Origin: Pisaster brevispinus
Lineage: Eukaryota > Echinodermata > Asteroidea > Forcipulatida > Asteriidae
DNA length: 64,000 nucleotides
NCBI GenBank assembly: GCA_023634235.1
Contig: JAMKCF010000003.1
Span: forward strand, 12,122,742 to 12,186,741
Direction of reading: 5' to 3'
How positions within the stretch are numbered: position 1 is the first letter of the stretch; each line of letters begins with the position of its first letter. The notes beneath the pieces were generated by a model. That model made no database searches and had not been told where the DNA came from. It saw only the letters and a program-made list of their open reading frames with translations. The position numbers and the translations under genes are program-made. Positions 1 to 11,100 of the stretch are shown in pieces.

Positions 1-53
1 TTCTGATAATCAACATTCTATTGTGCTAGCTACTTGTTGTGCATGTTGAAACA

Positions 54-466
54 TAGTCCGGTGGCTTTAGGCAAATTTTTGTGGCGCTGGATTGAAGCAC
101 CAAATTTTGTAGTTATTCTAGAGGTCCCATAGAATCATTCTAGAGGGGGGTGCCTGGTTTGGGTGACCTGGGTCAAGGTCAGGCTGAGGTCAAAGTTCAT
201 ATGGTTTTATAATACTGCCTATCAATTTTTCACCAATAGAGGGTCGCTTCCGCATATCATTAAAACTTATAACAAATGACCATGCAGCTTCTATTTCAGA
301 CACTCAGGCAGAGCTATGTGGATAAAGTTGATCCCTTTAGTTTACTGACCTGGAGATGACCTGGCACCCCCCTCTAATATGCTTCCATGGGACCCCTAAA
401 ACAAGTGTGCAAAGTTTTGTGCTTTAATCCGGCATGTCACAATTTTGTCCTTAAGCCACCGGACTA
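54..466. mobile_element. Foldback element with ~100-bp terminal inverted repeats
   Basis: The left end (TAGTCCGGTGGCTTTAGG) and the reverse complement of the right end (TAGTCCGGTGGCTTAAGG) match, and the match continues imperfectly for about 100 bp, through GGTCCCAT and AGAGGGGGGTGCC. No coding capacity is visible in the ~210-bp centre. This is a non-autonomous DNA element. It lies just 3' of the last visible exon of the SMARCB1-like gene, so probably in an intron. A possible 3-bp duplication (ACA) flanks it, too short to assign a superfamily. Confidence 0.75.
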
Positions 467-796
467 ACACTGTTTGTTGATGTCATTGATCACCTCAGAA
501 AATGCGGACGCTCGGGGTAGGAGGGGTGGAACCTCACCTCAGGATTGGCTTTTAGAGTTCCGAACACCATTCAGTACGTATTATCCGTTGTTTCCCAGAT
601 TTTTGTTGCCTTGTGTGAAGCATGTTTTAAAGCAACGCCCTGCCCCAGATCCTGCTGTAATTGCCCAGGTGTTGTGCGGTGCCAGTGGATTAAATACTAC
701 ATGTATCATAATTAAATTGAGCCTGCTCAATAGTGTCCAAAAACTCCATACAGTCAGGTGTTAAGAAAAAATAATCATTAATCTTGGAGTTCTCAC

Positions 797-3035
797 TGGT
801 TGAAAATTGGCATTCTTGTGGCAGAACCAAAGGGCAAGACAGAGTCGAGTGTTTCTTAGCAGCTTTCGCAGTCTTTTTGACCGCCCGGTACTTTAGATCC
901 CGGCCCTCAATAATCTCCTCTACTTCCGTGGCCTTCAGGAGAGTAACGTTGGTGGCAAAGCTGCGATGATCAGGAGCTGAAATGAAAATACAATTACAAG
1001 ATGAGTTTTGGGTTTTACCTTACTGGTGCGTATGGAGGGAGTAGGTGAGTATGAGGAAAAATGACAACTGCAAGATCTGGGATGAGATTTGACAAATGAG
1101 ACAAACTCCTGAAAAATGACTTGTGGGTCTGGGTTCCCCCTTGTTCTAGACCAGGAGTTTTGTAGACTCTGTGCATCACCAGAAATACAAAACTACAGGT
1201 TTGGACACAATCTGTTTCTTTCTCCATTTGGTGACTACTTTACTTCTTTCAAGAAAATTTGAAGGTCAAAGGAGATTTTGAAAAAAAATCCCGAAATCAG
1301 GAAAAACCCTGAATAATCACACGCATGCCAGATGTTGTAAAACACCAAATAGCCAAAGTAATGAGAAACATGGGAACTGAACTGTTCCAGCACATTACCT
1401 TCTTTTAACAAGTGAGACTAGGTCAGACATTGTTGGTGCCTGAATTTAAACTCTTTAGTTAGACCTGCAGTTACACGGAGATCATGGCCTTTATCGGATT
1501 GGTGCCCCTTCAACAGGTTCTGTTAAGGCCTTGAAATTTACACTAAATTAGAGGTCTGAGGCCAGTGATTTTAGCAAAGGGTCAGTAAACCTGCAACCGT
1601 ACAAGTCAGTTGGTCTCGTGTTTTAAAATAAGAACACCTCACTGTTATTTTTTATATTAAACTGTTAAATACAGACATGTACATTATCTTTCAAATCTGT
1701 TGAGTACTGAATATGTATTTAAAGATAAATGAGATAAATCTTTTCCCAGTGATTGTACAAATAAAAACAGCTCAAGTGTGAAAGTCTGCAGAATTTGTTT
1801 CTTCTTCTCATTTTGTTTCTGGTCTTGTAACAAGTTTTCTCTGGTCCAGTAAAAAGTTTTGAGCTACAAACCCTGCAGTCTTATGGTTTCTTCCCCCACC
1901 CCACCGAGCCAAGTGTTTTAATCCAGGTTTTAGGATACTCTTCCTCAAATGTTTTTATTACACTATTGCTCTTCTGTATTTTCCTTGATTTCAAAAGCAT
2001 AAAAGTATTTAACAATTGACAATTCAAAAACACTTACTTCTTTGAGTCAAGTTACATTTTTCATACATTTTACTACGTGAACAAATAAATTCAGTGTGCT
2101 CAAACTGCATCATAAAACAACAAGAAATAATTTTTTGGGGCACTTACGATCCACAATCATAAGGATTTTCCTGCGCTCTGTTAATGTTGCTAACTTTCTC
2201 CACATCAATGGATACTTTTGGTAGATCCAGCCACGGCCCATGCCCATATATTCACCGACCTACATGTATGAAACAAATTTGAAATAAATTCACAACTTTG
2301 TTTAAAACGTCATAGTCGCCCCTGACAAATTCGCTCCACAACATTGTTGCCCCGAGACCGCGTTAAAAAAGGGCCAGGGCTCAATTTCAAAGAGCACAAA
2401 TATTAATCTTAAGTCGAGTTGTCAATATTGCCACAGTGATTTGTGTAAAGTGACATCACACTTTGCTTATTCAAGATTAATATTACAGTTAAGATCAATC
2501 ACTGTTTCTTGTTTTTAAATTTAATTAATTTATAGCCCCCCCCCCTATGTTTTGTTGTATTGAAATGAATAGTGTTTAACATTTTGTTTCAATTGTTCAA
2601 AATCAATGTCATTGTCAACAATGTCAGTGATATTATTCATTACATTGGCACAGAAGCGGAGGAAGTGGGGGCTGTTTATAGAATTAGTAATAAATAGTAT
2701 TATAATTGATTATAAGTGGACTTGAGACGTTGCTGAGCATCAATGAGAGATCATCATAGGTAAGAGACAGATGCGATTGTCAATAAAATCATGAAATCAT
2801 CACCAGCCAGTACAGCAGATGACACATGCTCAGATGTTGTTCGTCGTCGCGTGCTGTCACACTTCAATTTTTTCCGGCACTCACAAAGTCACACTACAGT
2901 CACACTTACCTCAGAACCTATCATAAATTTGTCTGCATCATCTACGACATTATCCAGATGGAAAACTCGTGGTTTTGCTCCGTAAGTTCGCCGACGCACT
3001 GGGGCTTTACATTTCGTACCTTTTTTAGTCGCCAT
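797..3035 (-). CDS. SNF5/SMARCB1-like protein, first three coding exons (partial)
   Basis: Exons read on the minus strand: 3035-2910 (42 codons from ATG, phase 0), 2259-2148 (37 codons plus 1 nt) and 976-797 (60 codons plus 1 nt). Splice sites are GAG|gtaagtg, tgtag|GTC, GATC|gtaagtg, ttcag|CTCC and ACCA|gtgaga. The first 120 or so residues follow the N-terminal winged-helix region of SMARCB1, a core SWI/SNF (BAF) chromatin-remodelling subunit: FMIGSEVGEYM, then QKYPLMWRKLATLTERRKI, then ATNVTLLKATEVEEI. Many positions differ from the highly conserved animal SMARCB1, and after the KYRAV motif the resemblance stops (KKTAKAAKKHSTLS). The N-terminus carries a short basic extension. If the 797 donor is not used, the frame ends at TAA at 690, giving a truncated 174-residue protein. 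The SNF5 repeats would lie beyond the window edge. This could be a lineage-specific paralog rather than the single-copy SMARCB1; the family call is firm, orthology is not. Confidence 0.75.
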
Positions 3036-3133
3036 CTCGTCTTAACCTTTAAATTAAATAGCAGGGCCTTGTTTGTGGGTGGAGGGGGGAGGGTACGTGA
3101 CAAGCAGCAGTCTTGGTCTGCAGTCAGCACTAC

Positions 3134-3260
3134 CAGACAACTCGTCCGTTTGACAACTCGACAGTCTGACAACTCAACGGGTCAAACAACTCGTCTGGTC
3201 AGACAACTCGACGGCTGCTTCGCTCAATTGTCAGACAAGTCGACTTTTGATTAGACAACT
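3134..3260. repeat. Degenerate GACAACTCG minisatellite in the SMARCB1-like 5' region
   Basis: The motif (A/T)GACAACTCG(A/T)C recurs about seven times at 10-20 bp spacing, interspersed with GGTC/GTCTG. It begins about 100 bp upstream of the SMARCB1-like ATG, so it occupies the promoter or 5' UTR. A separate short 12-bp repeat (GCAAGCGAAAAC, three copies) lies at about 3417-3445. Confidence 0.6.
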
Positions 3261-6200
3261 ATGGGAGGAAGTGCATTGTGGGCCAGTTTGCGACAACTTT
3301 TTGTACACAAAACCCCATAGACGTGCTATCAGTAAAGGGGTCTATGGAAATCAACGTCTGGATACAAATTATTGTGACAGCAGCCGACCATCCAAACCAT
3401 GGGCAAGTCCGCGAAAACGCAAGCGAAAACGCAAGCGAAAACACGGGTAGATGATGATAGAAAAGTTGTGTTTTAACGGTGAAAAATCACCAACAGACTT
3501 GGAAACAAGGTTAAATCAATAACTACATACCTTTTCTCACGTTAGTTGTTTGCTGTTTCTCCTCTTTTTACTGAACTTTCTCCCAAATCGAAAACAAATA
3601 CTGTAGATGGAATTATACTTCGTATAAACAAAAAATCGTTCGTCGCAAACTTTCCAGCCAAAGTGCGCGTCTGTGCGTGTTTTGCGCGGGCGCTGATGAC
3701 GCGTACCGCCTATAAATTAACGTGCTACTGACATACGCGATTGTTTGGTGTGCATTCCACGTGAGCGTACGCAAAACGTGCCGAAGACATGCATGCAAGG
3801 CGGGCTGGAGTGTGCACAATGTTGTGTTATAGAGCGAGTCCAGTGATTATTTCCCGAAAATTAAGTTATTATAGAAGGACGTTTTATGCGGTTAAACCTC
3901 AACACCAACATTTGTTACGGCTGTATGGAATGTACATGAAGTGTGGTATCTTACATTTTAAGGTAGAAACTTTTTCACAATGAAAACGACACGAACATGT
4001 AGAAAGTGACAGTCCTGTAGACCTTGGCCTATTAGGATTTCCCCTCCCCAAAATCAGCAAAAGTCAATCAAACAACTTTTAGACGACCCAGTTATTATAG
4101 GAATTTCCTAAAACGCATCACTTAATTTGCAATCCACCATCGGGTCAATATCTCCTGAAACGGTCAGAAAATGTCCATAAAAACGAGAACACTCGCGGCT
4201 ATGCCTATAACGTGTACAAAAAGTGTTGACCCGCCCTTTGAGAAAGTAAAAAAGTTTCAGTTTAGCGCCCCCTGCTGTCCGTCTATAGGTATTATGAACA
4301 TCTCCCAATGGAATACCGGGATGAATTGATAAGGGGGCAAACCACACAACCACAACAATTTCAAAAACTTAATCCCCAGAAAATATTACAATAAAGTATT
4401 ATTGCATTCACATTAAATTGATGGTTTCTATGATTCGTAATCACATGCATTACCTTCATTATGTTTTTATTGTACCAAATCACTTTTCAAATATAAAATT
4501 ACAAATTCTGTCGCAAATTAAGTCAATTTATCTCAATTTTAAAAAGTACTTTAGACAAAACAATATCAATGGAATGAACGGTAACTGGAGTCTCATATCT
4601 GGACCAAAGTGGGTGTTTATGCCTTTAAAAGACAAATAAGAAAATAAAACTATGCCTATTTGTTTTCGTGTTAGTGCACCTGAAACACACACAGACCAAC
4701 GATAGCTCAACGCAAACTTTTCATCACCTGCGATTTTAATGACCGTTTTGGAACATGGTATATAACAAAATAGGACTCCTATATTAAATTCGGGAGTGTC
4801 GGAACAGTATGGCAAAAATAAAGTATGACACGTGACACCGTGTTCCACTGACAAGTATGTCTTGCGGTAGGCTACATGTCAGGCGGCCGGGTAAACAGTT
4901 TTCCCCGGATGGGAGAGATTTTAAAAAAACAAAATTTAAATTGCTGTTTTCAAATTGATTGCATGGCCCGATAAGCTAAGTATTAAATTAGTTTTTGAAA
5001 AATGTATTCTCTGAACGAATTTTGACAGATGACGCTGTTTCAGAACGAAAGCAAAACGGGCCTATAATTCGCGTCGCACACCCAACCAAGGGCAAAACAC
5101 ACAATGCATGCAACATGAAAATTGATTAATGGTTTACTAAAATAAAAGTCATTCCCACAAGTTTAAAAACATACAAAAAACATTAATATACATTGATTGT
5201 GACACTTTGTAATGTGACGGTCGGGATCCAAACAATAATTCCTTTATGTTTTCGTGCAAACCTATTCTCGAATCTGAATATACAGTAAACACTATCAGGC
5301 TACGTATAGCTATCTGACCATACCCGGGTCAGTGGAAAAACGATGTCACGAAGGAGGTAAGACCACGTGACTCATGATCAGTGTTAGTAAACAAGAGACT
5401 CACCCACTTTTAGTGCTATTTTATTCATTATTCAAGCAAATAAAAATTAAAGTGTACACAGACCATGGAAGAAAACATAAAATACTGAATCGCGCACGAT
5501 CATAAAACAATAATTTTGACAGGTATAACCCTGATAATAATAATAATAGTTGTATTGTATGTAGAAACAACAATGTCATCGAATAAAATGAACAAATAAC
5601 AGCAGCCTGTTTTGCAGCAGCAACAAACTGTAGATTCTGAACGGCGATTTTTGTTTTTGGTGGTTTTTAGGACTATTTTTATTTATTTATTTATTTATTT
5701 TTTTGCGCACACGCACTTTCAAAGCAGAGCATGTAAAATGAAGACTGGCCGTCCGCGTAAGGTCAAAGTTCAAAGTACTGCGCTACACACCATGGCCACC
5801 ACCGCCTCTTTACTGAAAACAGTCAATGTAAACAACGATGAGCAGGGGTTTTAAAACCAGGAAGAAATTGCAGTGCAAATAATTTAAACTTTCAAGCCAG
5901 TATAAAGAATACACCGCCACCAGGAAACTGTGACACAGGTAATGCTATTGAGTATTTGTCGTTGATCACTCCAGGAAATGCTGACTTGACACTCTTCTAT
6001 TTCTAATTCTTCATTCAGCAGTGTGGACTTGTGGTTGGCATGGACGGTTGGAGGGGAGGTACGAACAAGAACCTCTCCTCAACTCACTAGCCCCAAGCCA
6101 AGGCAATCAGCAATAGTGCTGGACTCCTTCGCTCCGGTTCTTGGGGCTATCCTCAGTCAGGCTTGGTTTCCAGATTTGCGGTGTCTTGTGAGGCATATGT

Positions 6201-8138
6201 GTTTTTTTTTTTATTAAAGCAGCCCTGCACAAATAGTGCAAATCCACTTCACAAGGGAATTGGATTGACACTTTTTATGGGACTAGTTTTTTTAAAGGAA
6301 ATCCTCGCATGCATTGATTTATGTGTAGTGGACAGTAACAGTCCACTAAATTCAATTGGGCATACGCCACCGGTACTCAACCAGCAAGGAACAAATTTTA
6401 GGTGCACACAAAAACAAAACACACACACACACACACATGATTGTAAATGGTGTAAACCGAGGACATCCCATGATTTGGACTTGTTTTGTTTTTTGCGACG
6501 TTCCCATTGGTTTTGTACACGAAACAAACCAAGGGCTGTCATTTTCCCAGATCCCTATTGTTAAAGTCCTAGGTTTGAATGCATAGACATGTTCACACAC
6601 ACACACAAGTGTGTAAACACCTCCAATCGGGGACCTCCTATTGTCCCTCTTTTGTTTGGACTTTAACTTTTTGGCAACAGCTCCCATTGGTTTTGTACAC
6701 AATTTCTAACTGGGGACCTTTACCCAACCGGGGACCCTATTGTCCTCTTTTGTTATAGGTCCCCGGTTTGAATGTGAAAACAAACTCACACACACACGCA
6801 AACCAACAACATTAATCTTATTATGTAGCACAGTGGAGCTCCATCACAATCTACATCCAGGGTCACAACATGAGGTACAACTCCACACTGGTCAAAATTT
6901 GTCTTTCTTGTGTCAACAAAGACCAGAAGCGTTTTGGGTAGCAACATTCATTAAAAAGTCTTTATTTTAATAAAGTAGTCCTTATAAATATAAGTTGTTA
7001 ATTAAAACTTCTTGGATTTATTCTAGTATTTTATTGTATGCCAGCTCTGCTAAGTGTAGTTTTGCACTAAACCCTACTAACTAACTTGTTTGCCAAAGAC
7101 CAAGAAATTCATTGATAATGATAGATAGATTGATTTTTTTGAAAGAATTTGAACAGATAATAAACAAACATTTAAAAAAAACATTTGTGTAATTTACATA
7201 TGATTGCCCTTCCAAAAAATTGTGACTTGCAAATTGTTAGTGAATGGCTTCCGGTGAAATAATATTGGTTCCCAACAATTACTCATATTTATATCTAAAT
7301 ATCAGTTTCACTAGTATCAGTAATCGTTAACATGTTTCTGGTTCGATGTCTCAAATGAAAGTGTGTAACTTTCTTAGAAAGAAAATAGCTAGCTACAATA
7401 TAAATGAACTTTTAAAAAACATTATTTAGCCAAACAATATTTAAGTATTCAATTTCTGCACTATTTTAAATAGTTTACGTAATATTATATAAAACTCTTC
7501 ACACTGTAAGAGGGTTTCAGCTGCAATTGGCAGTACCTCATTATTTGGTTTACAAAGATCCTACTCTAGTTGTCAAAACATGCACCGTCATTGACTCTCG
7601 TATCCTTGCTTACACACACCTCATCTAGTATTCCAGAGTCCAATGACTTTGTTATTTTTTTTTGTGGGGGGGGGGGGGGCAGTTGAGTACTTCCAGGAAT
7701 GAACTTTGTTTACACTGAACAGGAAATGTCTGGTTGGAGAGAGCCCACTTCAGTGGTTCTCACACAACGGCATCGGTGGACCTGGGATTATGATCGTTGG
7801 GGGAAGTTCGTTACTGTCAGAGGTGGTGTTGGGAAAGAGTCACCAGTTCTAGTCCGAGAATGTTTGTCATTGTCAACAGATTCTGAAAAAACCAGTCGAC
7901 CACAGTCTCAAATTGCAACACAGGTTTTTTTGTGCTTGGTTTTGGATTAAGGAATCCTGTTTGTGAAAGTCGACATTGTATTCTGTGTATAACAACATCA
8001 GCTGTACCCCAGGTCTCGATTTACTACGGGTGTTCACAAATTTCTATTGAAAGCGGGAGTTTCAGAGATCATTTTTTAGGAAGGCTTCAGACTCAGACAA
8101 ATTTTTCTTTGTCCTTAGTATGCAACAGATTTGTCATT
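3261..8138. other. Intergenic region between the SMARCB1-like gene and HVCN1
   Basis: No gene could be supported here. Open frames are short, lack good splice context and show no recognisable motifs. The stretch contains (CA)n tracts at about 6417-6438 and 6594-6606, inside a loosely repeated segment (6340-6790) where a block containing TTTTGTACAC recurs. It also has a G-run at 7665-7679 and AT-rich unique sequence. The promoters of both divergent flanking genes must lie at its two ends; I could not pinpoint either transcription start. Confidence 0.5.
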
Positions 8139-11100
8139 ATGAATGGTGATGATAAAATGTCAATGTCGACCATTGATAGCATGGAGAAGTCCGGTGAGTA
8201 TTTGCATAGAATTGTATTTCTAATCAGGATGTTGTTACACTAACCAACAAAATATTTTTCGAGGCTAGGCCACTTCACACTGTGCTTCCGAAAACATTCT
8301 CTGTTTGCCTTATTCATGGATGATTTGAAAGCCAAGTTGCCTTATAAATAACCCCTCCTCTAGTCTATAGCTAAAACTCTAGATGGTGTAAATTACTGAT
8401 TGTAGGCCTGAAATTACACAGAGGCCACATGGAGGGCCCAGTACTCAAAATCATAGAGCTTTGCTTTGTTTAAAAAAAAAAACCCAAAACAAAAACAATT
8501 AAGCTTACCAGAGTAAGATTACCAGTCAAAATACCATATCACATGCAGAAGCAGCTTTATGAAATTGAGACAAGGGCCCAATTTCATAAAGCTGTAAAAG
8601 CAGAAAATTCTACTTAGCAAGAAACAAGAGGGGTACCAGTGGCAACAGTCTAATTTTTATGGAATGTTGGCTGGTATAAACCTGTTTCTGCTAAGCAAGA
8701 TTTTTCTGTGCTTAGCAAGTTTTTGTGCTTACAGGCACAAATTGGGACCAGGGGTCGATTTCACAAAGATAGTCCTAACTTAGGACTAGTCCTAGGAGTT
8801 ATTAAAAACTTAAGGCTAGTCCTAAGTTAGGACGAGTAACTCGTCCTAACTTGAGATAAGACTAGTCTTAACTCTTTGTGAAATCTACCCCTGGTCTTAT
8901 TAAAAAGTTTCCAGGAGATTCTAAGATTTTCAAACGGAAGAGCCCTCATGAAAAAGTTCCCTTTGCCCTCACAAATATGAAATTTCATGCCTGCGATTGT
9001 TCGAGTGTTTAAACAAGCTCAGCTTTTCATTCCAGAGAGAAATTATTTAAAAAACTAAACCACATTTACTTCACTACTCTCTTAAAATCTTGAACACCTA
9101 CACTGTAACTTGAAGACATTTTCACACAATGACTTTTGTTTATTGAAATTTAACAAATTTCACAGGACTACACAAACAGGAATGATTCTGCTCGATCCCA
9201 AAAAAGCTTTTGATAACTGTTATCATGCTATTTTGTGTATAAAAACTTAACGCCAAAGCCCTTGGATCTGTAGACTGGTTTAAATTGTATTTCAGCAACA
9301 GACAACAGTTTGTCAATGTCAACACAGCCCAACAATCTTCTACCTACCCCAAACTGGGGCCCTTGTCATGTTTTGTGTTAATAACTGACTTACCCATCTG
9401 TGCATGCTGATGATGACAGTGCACTCTTAGTCTTGGTTCCTGACAAAGACCCTGCTGCTGTTGCTTGGATGGGCTACTTAGTGCTGAATAAGAATCATGT
9501 CTCCCAAATTCCAAAATCTAAAGAAGAGAATGGAACAATTAACCCATTAAGAGTTTGACTAGCCTGCCTCAATTTTAAAACAAAATTTGAAAAACCATCT
9601 TTCAACAAAAGCCATCTAAGGAAGAATATGTTTTCTTGCCTTTTAATTTATTTTTAACATTTTAATTATTAATTAATAATTTTTTTCTTTGTTTTTTCAA
9701 CTACCTTTCTATTAGCCATCCATTCTTAAACTCTCACGATTTCTTTTGTCTAAAAATAATATTGTTCTTTTTTTCATGTTTGTTTTTTTTCTTTTATGAA
9801 ATGGGGCTATACTTTTGTGCAATTTTTTTTTGTGTTTCATGCTTTCATTTATTTATTTCCCTGTTTTTGAAAATTTTTTATTTTGCCATGTTTCTTGCTG
9901 TGCTTTATCTTAATAAAATGAAACCAAATGAGATCCAACTCTTTCAAACTCACCAGTTTACCGTCCATGGAAAATGTCCGATTCTGTTATACATTTAGAA
10001 ATTAGATTTACGCGAAAAATGTGACTATAAGTAGATTTGTGTTAATTTGCATAGTTAGGCATTAAATTTAGGGTCATACATTGGTAATGTTCCAGACAAG
10101 AACTGAAATTGTGTGAATTTTATCTAAAAGTCGACTTGTTATAAAGATGGTAGTAAGCATCCTGCAAAATTATTTTGTCTGAAGATTAGAATTCAATAAA
10201 AGTATGGCAAACAAATTGAATCTGGGAATTTCTGTGGTGTCTGATTTAATGCTGCCCACAAAATGGCCAGAGATGCAGTTGGTACTCTTTGTCACCTCAC
10301 TAAACGTGGATGGATTTGACATTCGTGATAAAAATACCATGAACGTTTTTTTGCTGATATTTTCAGAATAACTAGGCTCTGTATTCAACTGAATCTTTCT
10401 CAGGTGACTTTTATTGTAGCTTTTTCAATACTTTTGCCTTTACATCAGCATTACGCTCACCAAAACCAAACAGTGACCCTGCCTTTAACATTAACATTAT
10501 TGTGTTGCTGTGTTTTACACATTCATAAACTGTACACAAAGCTATGTTATATGTTTTTAGGGCCTAAATTATCATAGCCACAAAGGGCAAGAGTCCTGTA
10601 CATTGCATGCACTACAAAAATATTAAATAAGGGAGAAAAACGGGAACGCATGGTTATACCTCTTTGCTTATAGCATAAGAAATGTTTTTGATTTTAAGAA
10701 GGACAATTTTGTAAAAAATGAAATTTGAATGCTTTTTTCTCTTTGAGATTACCCGGAACTGGTTTTCTGTAAATTGCCTACCATGTGACTTCAGACTTAA
10801 GAAGATTTACATTGTGTGTATGGCTTTTATTTTTGCATGAACAACTCAAACAAGGAGGCAACAGAGGCAATTGCCTCCCCGCCCCAGGCCATTGCCTTTG
10901 TGGCCCTTGAAATGATCTGGTAGATTTCCCTCAGTCCTAGAGGAACCCTATAAATACAAAGAAAACCAAATTCTTGCCCTTGCAAGAAGAAAGATACCAG
11001 GCCTAAATTTAGTTGAAAATTGAAATGTGAATGTTTTAAAAATTTCTCTTTGATAGAGGAACCAAAATTCGCTGTCTGTAAATTCCCCCATTTTATTGCA

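Noticed and set aside
5612..5854. Small ORF with a Kozak-like CACCATGGCC
   Set aside because: The frame is short and low-complexity, with no domain and no donor that joins to a further exon.
6163..6564. 133-codon open frame
   Set aside because: It crosses (CA)n and repeated segments; the composition is unlike a protein and the opposite strand is equally open.
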